Source of the DNA: CAVQEK01 sp963711495
GTDB taxonomy: Bacteria; Bacteroidota; Bacteroidia; Cytophagales; Cyclobacteriaceae
Reading direction: 5' to 3'
NCBI GenBank assembly: GCA_963711495.1
Contig: CAVQEK010000009.1
Location: 434,001 to 498,000, forward strand
Length of the DNA stretch: 64,000 bases
Made by a program: the position numbers and the translations under genes. Numbering within the stretch: position 1 is the first letter of the stretch; each line of letters begins with the position of its first letter. Below the pieces are notes generated by a model. The model saw only the letters and a program-made list of their open reading frames with translations, was not told where the DNA came from and did not search any database. Below, one piece after another: positions 34,584 to 43,216 of this stretch.

Positions 34584-34735
34584 TGGGAAAATAGCGCTTT
34601 CTTTTGGAGATTATTGATCATTTGGAAACCATAACGACAATGCGACAGACCACATTGCCACTTTTTCATTCTTATCGCAAATATAGGAATTTAATTTAAA
34701 CAGAAAGGATTCCATATGGGATGTAAAAACATGGG

Positions 34736-36019
34736 TCAGGCAGGAGTAACCTCACTTCGATAATTCCATTTAAACAATGTGAGCAGGCCGCTGATCACAG
34801 CGAACACCACGAATAAATAAAATAAACTATTCCAGCCGTAATGACTGGAAAAAAACGCCACAATAAAGGGGGAGACAAGTTGACCGCAAGAACCGAACCC
34901 ATTGATCAGGCCCGCAGCAGTAGCTGAGCCTTTTTTCCCGCCAATGTCCATTGCGGTAGCGCCGGAGATGATGGAATCCGGACCAAAAATCATGATCCCG
35001 GTAATACCAATGCTGACACTGTTGGCAAACATGCCCCAGGTAGAAACGGTAGGCTGTATAAAGCACATAATAGCCAAACCAAACAACATAATGCCGCTGA
35101 TGGGGAATCTCTTGGAATGAAATAATTTGTCGGATACATAGCCGGCGATCAGTACACCCAGGAAACCTGCCAGTTCAAATACAGAAGAAACATAACCCGC
35201 CGTATCGTTGGTATAGTGTAGTGCCTCGATCATATACATCGGCAGCCAAAAAAGAAACGCGTATCGGGTAAGTTTGAGCAAAAAATAAATGATCGCCGCA
35301 ATCCAAATGGTGGGATTTTTCATTAGATTCTTCAGGATTTCGAATTTGGAGACAACATCTTTCTCAGCGTCAATTTTACTTTCTTCATCTTTTACGATCA
35401 TTGGCAAACCAACATCGGGAGGGCGGTTTCTGGTGAGCCAAATATAAAGTATGGCAATGATGAGCAGTACGAATGCCGGAGCCCAGAAGCCTCTTTTCCA
35501 TCCTAAATCCGGTAATATAGTTGTGTTGGTTGCCCAGTAAGTAGCAAATATCGTAGCGAGAAATGCACCGACCACATAGTTGGTGGTCCACCACGACATC
35601 ACCACACCTCTTTCGGAATGTCGAAACCAGGTGGCCATATTTTTGATCAATCCCGACCAACCGGTGGATTGACCCAGTCCATTCATTCCCATTAAAAAAG
35701 CAAAAATTCCAAGCACCCCTGAAATTCCCATGAAAGCATTGGCAAAAACGGATATGAGCAATCCAATACCGACGATCAGTCGGGGCCCGTATTTGTCGGA
35801 TAGGTATCCATTCAAAAATTGCCCAAGCATATAAAGTAGGCTGTAAATGCCGATGACGATCGCGAAATCTTCTTTGGTATATCCGAGATCTTTGGCGATC
35901 ATGGGCATAGTCACGCTAAAATTCTTCCGGCAAAAATAGAAACCTGCATATCCCAGCCAGGTCACAGCAAAGATCCTTCTACGCCACTGGTTTTGTTCCT
36001 TTGTTAATTGTTGAACCAT
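34736..36019 (-). CDS. Organophosphate-antiporter (GlpT/UhpT-like) MFS permease, candidate phosphonate importer
   Basis: The 427 aa product has twelve predicted helices. The N-terminal blocks YAGFYFCRKNFSVTMPMI and YMLGQFLNGYLSDKYGPR are characteristic of the organophosphate:phosphate antiporter family, in which the Arg of RKNF binds the substrate's phosphate group. The second half contains FWLPMYMIEALHY and GYVSDKLF. GlpT and UhpT exchange glycerol-3-phosphate or hexose phosphate for phosphate. This gene is divergent from phnW across a 263-bp regulatory region, and the locus has no ABC phosphonate importer. Import of 2-aminoethylphosphonate, or a derivative, from periplasm to cytoplasm is therefore the favoured role. 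This is inference from context; family membership is firm. Confidence 0.9.
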   Translation of the reverse strand: MVQQLTKEQNQWRRRIFAVTWLGYAGFYFCRKNFSVTMPMIAKDLGYTKEDFAIVIGIYSLLYMLGQFLNGYLSDKYGPRLIVGIGLLISVFANAFMGISGVLGIFAFLMGMNGLGQSTGWSGLIKNMATWFRHSERGVVMSWWTTNYVVGAFLATIFATYWATNTTILPDLGWKRGFWAPAFVLLIIAILYIWLTRNRPPDVGLPMIVKDEESKIDAEKDVVSKFEILKNLMKNPTIWIAAIIYFLLKLTRYAFLFWLPMYMIEALHYTNDTAGYVSSVFELAGFLGVLIAGYVSDKLFHSKRFPISGIMLFGLAIMCFIQPTVSTWGMFANSVSIGITGIMIFGPDSIISGATAMDIGGKKGSATAAGLINGFGSCGQLVSPFIVAFFSSHYGWNSLFYLFVVFAVISGLLTLFKWNYRSEVTPA

Positions 36020-36160
36020 GCTTTTACGATAACCGTGTTTATTTTGGGAAAATCCTTATTTTGTGGCCAGGTAAAGCAAGGATAAATCTACCATAATGCT
36101 ATACTGGTTGACGAACCATTTTCAGAATGTATAACTGATATCCGAATATTCCGGAAAACT

Positions 36161-36264
36161 AAAAGTATAAAAATTTCATATATATAAAAAAATCAAATTA
36201 AAAATTTAATATTTGTCAATAATCAAATACTTTTAAATTTCAAATCAAATAATTCAGATATTTG
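36161..36264. promoter_or_regulatory. Operator-like region between the MFS and phnW genes
   Basis: The intergenic region 36020-36282 is very AT-rich. It contains six CAAAT/ATTTG half-sites (36194, 36211, 36224, 36241, 36246, 36260), three of them as ATCAAAT. AAAAGTAT (36161-36168) and its complement ATACTTTT (36227-36234) lie on either side, and TTTCATATATATA (36174-36186) resembles a motif upstream of phnA and susC. These may be binding sites of the XRE-cupin regulator encoded at 38851-39435. AT-richness makes chance matches likely. Confidence 0.4.
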
Positions 36265-36282
36265 TCCAATACTTAAAAAATT

Positions 36283-37392
36283 ATGAACATAAACGACCTA
36301 CCGGATAATCCCTATTTTTTATTGACACCGGGTCCATTAAGCACTTCAAAAACGGTTAAAGCCACCATGCTGCGCGACTGGTGCACCTGGGATGATGATT
36401 ACAACAGCCTGGTACAGGAAATCAGGCACAAGCTGGTGAATCTGGCTACTGACTCCGATGGCTATACTTCAGTGCTAATGCAGGGAAGTGGTACATTCAG
36501 TGTTGAAGCTACGCTGGGAAGTGTGATCCCGCCCAAAGGCAAGTTACTTGTTGTGACTAATGGCGCTTACGGTCAGCGTATAAAGCAAATTGCCGACAGA
36601 CTTTGCATTGAAAATGAGGTGCTTGATAGTGGAGAAATAGCCAGGCCAGACTTGGATACAATAGATAAAACCTTATCCGCGGATAAAAATATTACGCATA
36701 TAGCGGTGGTGCATTGTGAAACCACCACGGGGATGCTCAACCCAATTGATGAGATTGGGAAAATTGTCAAAAACCATGGTCGAATATTTATTGTAGATGC
36801 CATGAGTAGTTTCGGGGGCATTCCCATGGATATTCATGAACTTGGTATTGATTTTATTATCAGCAGTGCCAACAAATGCATTCAGGGCGTCCCGGGCTTT
36901 GGATTTGTCATCGCTTCCCGGGAGATCTTGGCTTCCTGTAAAGGATATGCCCGATCTTTGTCTTTGGACCTGTATGATCAGTGGAATATGATGGAAGTTG
37001 CGCATGGCAAGTGGCGCTATACTTCACCGACACATACCGTGAGGGCTTTTCTTCAGGCCTTAAAGGAATTGGATGAAGAAGGGGGCGTGGAAAAACGAAA
37101 TAACAGGTATCTGGAAAATCATCGCATTTTAGTGAAGGGTATGAATGATACCGGATTTGAATGCCTGTTACCCGTAGCTTTTCAATCACCGATAATCACA
37201 TCATTTCTCAATCCAAAGAATTCCAATTATGAGTTTATGAAATTCTACAACAGGCTTAAAGCCCGGAATTATGTTATTTATCCAGGCAAAGTGTCTGGCG
37301 CCGACACTTTTCGAATTGGGAATATTGGACATGTTTTTCCGAAAGATATGCACCAATTGATTGAGAAAGTAAAAGAATCAATTTACTGGTAA
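36283..37392 (+). CDS. phnW: 2-Aminoethylphosphonate--pyruvate transaminase
   Basis: The 369 aa product is the PhnW length. It has LLTPGPLSTSKTVKATMLRD at the N-terminus, the RDWCTWDDDY and MQGSGTFSVEATLGSVIP blocks that bind the phosphonate and PLP, HCETTTGMLNPIDEIG, and the PLP Asp in VDAMSSFGGIP. SANKCIQGVPGFGF carries the Schiff-base lysine (Lys 198). The enzyme moves the amino group of 2-aminoethylphosphonate to pyruvate, giving phosphonoacetaldehyde and alanine, in the cytoplasm. It is the first gene of a two-gene unit with pbfA (43 bp apart). The next steps are encoded by phnY and phnA 2-5 kb downstream. No phnX is present, so the hydrolase branch is replaced by dehydrogenase plus PhnA. 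Confidence 0.96.
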   Translation: MNINDLPDNPYFLLTPGPLSTSKTVKATMLRDWCTWDDDYNSLVQEIRHKLVNLATDSDGYTSVLMQGSGTFSVEATLGSVIPPKGKLLVVTNGAYGQRIKQIADRLCIENEVLDSGEIARPDLDTIDKTLSADKNITHIAVVHCETTTGMLNPIDEIGKIVKNHGRIFIVDAMSSFGGIPMDIHELGIDFIISSANKCIQGVPGFGFVIASREILASCKGYARSLSLDLYDQWNMMEVAHGKWRYTSPTHTVRAFLQALKELDEEGGVEKRNNRYLENHRILVKGMNDTGFECLLPVAFQSPIITSFLNPKNSNYEFMKFYNRLKARNYVIYPGKVSGADTFRIGNIGHVFPKDMHQLIEKVKESIYW

Positions 37393-37435
37393 TACATTTT
37401 TCGACTCTTTTTTGTGAAATAAGAAAATTCAAAAT

Positions 37436-38773
37436 ATGGATATCGACCGATTAAAATCAGAAGGAGACGTCAACATTACACCGGCCAGGTCAGCATATAA
37501 TGCACAAAACATTGACGATGAGACGCAGTACTGGCTTGATGAGGATGCAAAATATTTTATACACCAGTCCTTATCTACGCCTTGTCTGAATGTGATGGAA
37601 CAATGCGGAGGATCCAAATTCACTGATCTGGCCGGGCGATCATATTACGATTTTCACGGCAATAATGTACACCAGGTAGGTTTTAGCAACCCAAAAGTAA
37701 TTGTGGCCATCACCGAACAGATGCGTGAATTATCTTTTTGCACCCGTCGTTACACCAACAAACCGGCAATTCAACTGGCCAAAAAGCTTACCGAACTGGC
37801 CCCGGGAGATCTCAATAAAGTATTGTTTGCTCCAGGCGGCAGTCTGGCTATGGGCATGGCATTGAAATTGGCCAGAGCGGCTACCGGAAGATTTAAGACC
37901 ATTTCCATGTGGGATTCATTTCACGGGGCCTCTTTAGATGCGATTTCAATAGGTGGGGAGGCCATTTTTCGCAATAATATCGGACCATTATTACCAGGGA
38001 CAGAACATGTACCGCCCGCTGATCCACAGAATTGCCCGTTTGGATGTGGTACCAGTTGCAACTTAAAATGTGCTGATTATATAGAATATGTATTGGAAAA
38101 AGAAGGAGATGTGGCGGCTGTTGTTGGCGAGACCATTCGTTCCACACCGTTTATTCCACCCAAAGATTATTGGAAAAAGGTCAGGGCCGCCTGTGACCGG
38201 CATGGCGCCTTGCTAATTCTCGATGAAATACCGCATTGCCTGGGTCGTACCGGTAAAATGTTTACTTGTGAACATTACGAGGTAGTCCCGGATATGTTGG
38301 TGATTGGAAAAGGTCTTGGTGGTGGGATCTTCCCGTTGGCAGCGCTGATCGTGAAAGATGGTTTGGATGTGATGAAAGAAAAGGCATTGGGACATTATAC
38401 CCATGAGAAAAATCCGGTAGCTGCTGCTGCTGCATTAGCGGCTATTCGTTGTTTGGAAGAGGACAATGTTCTGGCTGCTGTTCAACAAAAGGGAGCAGTC
38501 TTCAGAACAGGAATGGAGGAATTGAAAAAGGATTTTCCTATTATCGGTGATATACGGGGCATCGGATTGTTTTTCGGCATCGAACTTCGGCATGAAGATG
38601 GCCGTAAAGCATCAAATGAAGCAGAACAAATCATGTATCGCGCACTGGAAAAAGGAATGAATTTTAAAATCACCATGGGTAATATCATCACCCTTACACC
38701 TGCGCTTACCATCAATGAAGAAGAATTAAAAGAGGCATTACAAATTCTGAGGGAGTGTTTTCAAGCTTTATAA
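37436..38773 (+). CDS. pbfA: (R)-1-hydroxy-2-aminoethylphosphonate ammonia-lyase PbfA
   Basis: The 445 aa product belongs to the class III aminotransferase fold but has the blocks I associate with PbfA: EGDVNITPARSAY at the N-terminus, HQSLSTPCLNVME, FHGNNVHQVGF, LFAPGGSLAMGMALKLAR, WDSFHGASLDAISIGGEA and LLPGTEHVPPADP. A cysteine-rich stretch follows (CPFGCGTSCNLKC), then DEIPHCLGRTGKMF, VIGKGLGGGIFPLA (Lys 292, Schiff base) and GHYTHEKNPVAAAAAL. PbfA eliminates ammonia from (R)-1-hydroxy-2-aminoethylphosphonate to give phosphonoacetaldehyde, so it feeds the same intermediate as PhnW. Close linkage to phnW, with phnY and phnA following, strongly supports the call. Confidence 0.92.
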   Translation: MDIDRLKSEGDVNITPARSAYNAQNIDDETQYWLDEDAKYFIHQSLSTPCLNVMEQCGGSKFTDLAGRSYYDFHGNNVHQVGFSNPKVIVAITEQMRELSFCTRRYTNKPAIQLAKKLTELAPGDLNKVLFAPGGSLAMGMALKLARAATGRFKTISMWDSFHGASLDAISIGGEAIFRNNIGPLLPGTEHVPPADPQNCPFGCGTSCNLKCADYIEYVLEKEGDVAAVVGETIRSTPFIPPKDYWKKVRAACDRHGALLILDEIPHCLGRTGKMFTCEHYEVVPDMLVIGKGLGGGIFPLAALIVKDGLDVMKEKALGHYTHEKNPVAAAAALAAIRCLEEDNVLAAVQQKGAVFRTGMEELKKDFPIIGDIRGIGLFFGIELRHEDGRKASNEAEQIMYRALEKGMNFKITMGNIITLTPALTINEEELKEALQILRECFQAL

Positions 38774-38850
38774 TTATAAGCGAAGTTCTGGACAATTCGG
38801 GATTCAAAATTCAGTGACTGTCGACTAACTGAAATTTCAGTTATATCGAA

Positions 38851-39435
38851 TTAAGTATGAAAACGAATCAGATAGATCTTAAAAAGGACCGCCTCAGTTT
38901 TCAGGTTATTTTTAACGGAATGGGGCACACTGCCATCAAAAAATAGCGTATCTCCTTTTCCCAAAGTGACAATTTCATCATGCAGACCGTAAGAAACAGA
39001 ACCATCCAGCACATAAATCAGTTCTTTGCCATCGGTGGCAATCGGCTCGCGATACACCTTGCCCTTTATACGCACGATATTGACACGCAGGTTGAAATCA
39101 GCAATATCCTGGTGAATTAATGATTCGTATACCAAACCAATGGAATCCTCGCGTTCTTCGATTTCTCCTGCATTTCTTCGAACAATGATGTAATCTTTCT
39201 CGGCGCCATTTTCGTGACCGTCAACATTTTCGACCAGTTCGGACATATTTACTTCCAGCGCCCTTGATATATTGAGCAAAACAGATAGGGAAGGTACCGC
39301 ACGAAAGTTCTCGATTTTAGAAAGCAGACCTGCCGTTACTTCACTGATTTCAGCGACCTGCTGCAAACTCATGTTGCGTTTTTTTCTTTCTGTTTTGATT
39401 CTTTTTCCAATTTCACTAAGCTTGTCATCTTTCAT
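38851..39435 (-). CDS. XRE-family regulator with cupin sensor domain
   Basis: The 194 aa product has an N-terminal helix-turn-helix (about 8-65): IGKRIKTERKKRNMSLQQVA, then EISEVTAGLLSKIENFRAVP and LLNISRALEVNMSELVENV. A C-terminal cupin domain (about 115-190) follows: VYREPIATDGKELIYVLDGS and LGKGDTLFFDGSVPHSVKNN, carrying the HxH-like small-molecule or metal site. This architecture (XRE-cupin, as in SinR-like regulators of catabolic genes) controls nearby pathways by binding a metabolite in the cupin. It is divergent from phnA over 181 bp, and its ligand is probably a phosphonate or phosphonoacetaldehyde. Candidate sites are the motifs shared upstream of phnW, phnA and susC. Confidence 0.9.
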   Translation of the reverse strand: MKDDKLSEIGKRIKTERKKRNMSLQQVAEISEVTAGLLSKIENFRAVPSLSVLLNISRALEVNMSELVENVDGHENGAEKDYIIVRRNAGEIEEREDSIGLVYESLIHQDIADFNLRVNIVRIKGKVYREPIATDGKELIYVLDGSVSYGLHDEIVTLGKGDTLFFDGSVPHSVKNNLKTEAVLFKIYLIRFHT

Positions 39436-39517
39436 GAAAAATCTCCTTTAAAACTTGACCTTAATAATCGCGAAATATAATGCATTTCAATTGATCCCAT
39501 TCAAAAAGTTCATATCC

Positions 39518-39585
39518 ATCTGATACTTTTTTAATAATTTTAACAATATTAACATTTTTATCACTATTTTTGACATATATTATAA
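39518..39585. promoter_or_regulatory. Shared regulatory words between the regulator and phnA
   Basis: ATCTGATACTTTT (39518-39530) matches ATCAAATACTTTT upstream of phnW (36222-36234) at 11 of 13 positions. TTTTGACATATATTATAA (39568-39585) matches 43089-43106 upstream of susC at 17 of 18 positions. The second word ends 31 bases before the phnA ATG, a suitable place for a promoter element or operator. Confidence 0.45.
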
Positions 39586-39616
39586 TTTTTAAATCACACA
39601 CAATTTACGTAAAGCG

Positions 39617-40843
39617 ATGATCGAAATCAATGGCAGGCAATACCTCGGACAAACCAAACCTGTCGTAGGCATTTGTATGGATGGAACTTCCTTTGACTAT
39701 TATGAGGCTGCAACTCACGTGATGCCGAATATTCAACGTTTTCTGAAAACAGGGTCCTGGGGTATGGTAAACAGTGTGATTCCTTCTTTTACGAATCCCA
39801 ACAACATGGCCATTGTAACGGGAGTAACACCAGATAAAAATGGTATATGTGGCAACTATTATTATGATAAAGTGCTGGATGAAGAGGTCATGATGAATGA
39901 TCCGAAATACTTGGCTGTGCCCACCATCATGAGCGCTTTCAGCAAATCAGGTAAAAAGGTAGCCGTCGTTACAGCCAAGGATAAATTGAGGAAAATGTTG
40001 AATAAAGGCCTTCTCGGGATTTGTTTTTCCGTAGAATTTGCTGACCAGGTGAACGATACTGAAAACGGCATTTCGGATGTGGTTCATGCTTTAATGAAAA
40101 AGGATAATCCGGGGATTTACGATCCCAATATCAGTGTATATTGTATTGAGGCAGGAGTGCGACTTCTGGAACGCGAACATTTTGATCTGATGTACCTAAC
40201 TACCACAGATTTTGTGCAACATAAATATGCTCCCGGGCATCCGGTTGCCAACGAATTTCTGGCAAACATCGATCATTGGATTGGAGAACTGGATAAGCTC
40301 GGAGCCATTGTGGGTGTGACGGCCGATCACGGTATGAATGCCAAAACCAAAGCGGATGGCAGTCCGAACGTTCGGTATATCGAAACGATTTTGAAAAAGG
40401 AAAAGGGGATTTCTTCCAGGGTTATCTTACCCATAACGGATCCTTACGTAGTTCATCACGGAGCATTAGGTTCTTATGGAACCATATATCTGGACGAAAA
40501 AGATATTGATAGCGCCAGGGAAGTAATCCGTAATATTCCAGGCATTGAATTTACGCTTACGCGTAATGAAGCGGTAAAACAATTTAATCTCCCTTCAGAC
40601 AGAATTGGTGATTTGGTGGTTTTGTCGGATCAGGATACTGTTATCGGACGCTCCGAAGAATGGCATGATCTGGAAAAGGTAAAAACGGGCCTGAGATCAC
40701 ACGGAGGATTGCATGAAAGTAAGGTGCCGCTAATATTCAATAAAAAATTGAATAAAGATTATACTGCAAAACTCGAAACCGGCACTGCCAGAAATTTTGA
40801 TTTATTTGATTTTTTGCACAATGGCATTCAGTCTGAAAATTAA
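39617..40843 (+). CDS. phnA: Phosphonoacetate hydrolase PhnA
   Basis: The 408 aa product is an alkaline-phosphatase-superfamily enzyme with every active-site residue of PhnA in place. Asp 22 lies in CMDGTSFDYYE, the nucleophile Thr 59 in PSFTNPNNMAIVTG, Asp 198 and His 202 in TTTDFVQHKYAPGH, Asp 237 and His 238 in TADHGMNAK, and His 362 in RSHGGLHESKVP. The TNPNN and GGLHE words are specific to phosphonoacetate hydrolases within the superfamily. It cleaves the C-P bond of phosphonoacetate to acetate and phosphate using two zinc ions, in the cytoplasm (no signal peptide). It completes the PhnW/PbfA-PhnY-PhnA route and sits between the regulator and phnY. Confidence 0.95.
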   Translation: MIEINGRQYLGQTKPVVGICMDGTSFDYYEAATHVMPNIQRFLKTGSWGMVNSVIPSFTNPNNMAIVTGVTPDKNGICGNYYYDKVLDEEVMMNDPKYLAVPTIMSAFSKSGKKVAVVTAKDKLRKMLNKGLLGICFSVEFADQVNDTENGISDVVHALMKKDNPGIYDPNISVYCIEAGVRLLEREHFDLMYLTTTDFVQHKYAPGHPVANEFLANIDHWIGELDKLGAIVGVTADHGMNAKTKADGSPNVRYIETILKKEKGISSRVILPITDPYVVHHGALGSYGTIYLDEKDIDSAREVIRNIPGIEFTLTRNEAVKQFNLPSDRIGDLVVLSDQDTVIGRSEEWHDLEKVKTGLRSHGGLHESKVPLIFNKKLNKDYTAKLETGTARNFDLFDFLHNGIQSEN

Positions 40844-41026
40844 ATTTGAGCGTACCGGATAGTTGGAAAATATTGTTGTATGGACTATAAAAATTGTATT
40901 TCTGGATTCAAAAGTCAGTACAGATATATTAATGAAATAGTGCTGGCGTTGATGATGATTGGCAATAGTTCTCGTCCTGGGAAAAACCACAATCATTTTT
41001 GATTGGATCTGAAATTGAATCGATTT

Positions 41027-41041
41027 TACCTTGTCAAGGTA
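41027..41041. promoter_or_regulatory. Perfect palindrome upstream of phnY
   Basis: TACCTTG-T-CAAGGTA is a perfect 7-bp inverted repeat with a one-base centre, 62 bases before the phnY ATG. Its size and symmetry suit a dimeric repressor; it does not match the words near phnW and phnA. The rest of the 260-bp gap shows nothing clear. Confidence 0.4.
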
Positions 41042-41103
41042 GTCTTGGATAGAAATAATTAACATAAGGCAACCACAACATGATTGAAGTAAATAATTAA
41101 GCG

Positions 41104-42588
41104 ATGAAACAGGAAAACAGCGTCGATTTAGAATTTAATAAAAAAACGGAACGCACTGCTGCACTCAGGCAATATGGCAGCATCATTGGTGGCAAGGAAA
41201 TTTTTTCGGGTCAATGGATCGATGTATTCAATCCTTACAGTGGTGTTAATGTCGGACGTGTGTCTTCATTGCAAGTTGAACAATTGGAAAAAGCCATCCA
41301 GGAGACCCATAATGTTAAAATTAGTCTGAGCCGATATGAAAGAAATCATATTCTCAATCGGATGGCTGATAAATTGGATCAAAGAATTGATGAGGTGAGC
41401 CGGCTGATTACCGATGAATCCGGACTGTGTCTGAAAGACACCAAATATGAGGTGAGCCGTGTGGCTGATGTGTTGCGTTTTGCGGCCATAAAATCTTATG
41501 ATGATGATTCCAGGGAATTTCCCTGCGATATTTCAAAAAATGGAAGAAGTCGGAAAATTTATACCATGCGTCAGCCATTGGGATTGATTGCGGCCATCAC
41601 GCCTTTTAATCATCCAATGAATCAGGTAGCGCATAAAATAGCGCCAGCCATTGCAACCAACAACACGGTCATCCTCAAGCCGTCGGAAAAAACGCCATTG
41701 TCGGCTTATTATCTGGCCTCCCTGGCGCTGGAGTGTGGATTGCCACCGTATGCATTAAATGTTGTAAATGGCCCGCTGGATGGTACTGCTGATATGTTAG
41801 TCAAACATCATTTGGTAAACCTGGTCACTTTTACCGGTAGCAGTAAAATCGGAAAATTAATTGCATCAAATGCCGGATACAAAAAGTTGATACTGGAGTT
41901 AGGCGGTAGTTCGGCTTTGTTGGTTCTGCGTGATGCCGATATTGATGAAGCCGTTAACATAACAATACAAGGGACCTTTAAAAATTCCGGTCAGCGATGT
42001 ACAGCAATCCGAAGAATATTAGTGGATCAGTCCATCGCCGATGATTATGCAAAAAAATTGGCCGTAAAGGTTGAAGCAATTAACTATGGTGATCCGTATG
42101 ACCCGAAAGTCGATATGGGAACTGTTATTTCAGAACAGGCCGCTATTGATATGGAAAAACGCATTAACCTGGCCATAAAGAGTGGCGCAACCTGTCTGGT
42201 TGGCAATCAAAGAAAAGGAGCGGTTTTGGCACCCACTGTGTTGGACCATGTGCAAAATGATTTTGAACTGGTCGCCCAGGAAACATTTGGACCAGTAGCT
42301 CCAATCATCCGGTTTAAAGATCTTCAGGAAGCCATCGACATTGCTAATGATACCGAATATGGTTTGTCGGGAGGGGTGGTCAGTAACCATTGGCCATCCA
42401 TCCAAAAAGTGATTACCGAACTTGAAACAGGCACCGTCAATGTCAATGAGGCCCCAAGTTACAGGCTGGAATGGTCTCCATTTGGAGGTGTAAAAGCTTC
42501 TGGTTTGGGATATAAAGAAGGCGTAATTGAGACCATGAAAGAATATACCTATCTAAAAACCTATTCATTGCCCTGGGATACTTTGTAA
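41104..42588 (+). CDS. phnY: Phosphonoacetaldehyde dehydrogenase PhnY
   Basis: The 494 aa product is an aldehyde dehydrogenase. NAD binding is marked by AAITPFNHPMNQVAHKIAPA and KPSEKTPLSAYYLA, the catalytic glutamate is Glu 265 (LILELGGSS) and the catalytic cysteine is Cys 299 (SGQRCTAIRRILV). The RYERNHILNRMADKL, ESGLCLKDTKYEVSR and TFTGSSKIGK blocks fit the PhnY subgroup, which oxidises phosphonoacetaldehyde to phosphonoacetate. It follows phnA by 260 bp with its own palindrome upstream, and all enzymes needed before and after it are encoded within 6 kb. A generic ALDH role is unlikely given this context. Confidence 0.92.
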   Translation: MKQENSVDLEFNKKTERTAALRQYGSIIGGKEIFSGQWIDVFNPYSGVNVGRVSSLQVEQLEKAIQETHNVKISLSRYERNHILNRMADKLDQRIDEVSRLITDESGLCLKDTKYEVSRVADVLRFAAIKSYDDDSREFPCDISKNGRSRKIYTMRQPLGLIAAITPFNHPMNQVAHKIAPAIATNNTVILKPSEKTPLSAYYLASLALECGLPPYALNVVNGPLDGTADMLVKHHLVNLVTFTGSSKIGKLIASNAGYKKLILELGGSSALLVLRDADIDEAVNITIQGTFKNSGQRCTAIRRILVDQSIADDYAKKLAVKVEAINYGDPYDPKVDMGTVISEQAAIDMEKRINLAIKSGATCLVGNQRKGAVLAPTVLDHVQNDFELVAQETFGPVAPIIRFKDLQEAIDIANDTEYGLSGGVVSNHWPSIQKVITELETGTVNVNEAPSYRLEWSPFGGVKASGLGYKEGVIETMKEYTYLKTYSLPWDTL

Positions 42589-43216
42589 TATCATAAAAAC
42601 TTTCTTGTTGGACATGCAATTGTTTTGAAGGATTTGCAGCAACCTTGTTTGGGTTAGTTCGCCTGGTATTATGGTTTTGTTAATCATTTTATTTGAATAT
42701 TATTCAATTTTATAAATAATCTTAAAATATTTTCCTATTGTAAGTTAGTATTGTCAGAAGTGAAAATTGAACCTATATCCAGGTTAGGCACATTTCTGGA
42801 TTGTATCGCTGGTAAATAAATTGTTCAGGTGCTATACAATGCTGATTAAAGCATTCCCCTTATTTAAATTCGCCGCACCATGGAAGGCCGATATTTGGTT
42901 TTTTCGCCATATTTATATAAAATATTTTCAATATTCGCCGATTTGAAAAGCTAATTTAAAATTATTATTGTATTAAATAGAACCACTGCATTTTAACATA
43001 AATATAATTTGATCTGCTCAATTCTCACTATAATCGTCAACATATTTGAAGTGTAATTTTGAATGGCAGTTAAATGATTTTGGCTCAATTTTGATATATA
43101 TTATAAAAATATTTTTTACTAATATGAAAATTTCATTAGCTTTAGAAAAGCTTCTGGTCTTTGAATTCAAATTAAAGCATAACTAACACACATACTAATT
43201 ACTAAATCATGCAAAT
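42589..43216. promoter_or_regulatory. 628-bp leader region of the susC operon
   Basis: No gene or recognised RNA lies here. The region is strongly AT-rich. TTTTGATATATATTATAA at 43089-43106 matches the word before phnA at 17 of 18 positions. AGCTTT-AGA-AAAGCT (43138-43152) is a perfect 6-bp inverted repeat, and the susC ATG follows 65 bases later. Long leaders with regulatory hairpins are common ahead of susC genes, but none is well formed here. Confidence 0.4.

Noticed and set aside
39617..40843. Annotation of this protein as a generic nucleotide pyrophosphatase
   Set aside because: The TNPNN nucleophile motif, the HGGLHE motif, the lack of a signal peptide and adjacency to phnY favour phosphonoacetate hydrolase.
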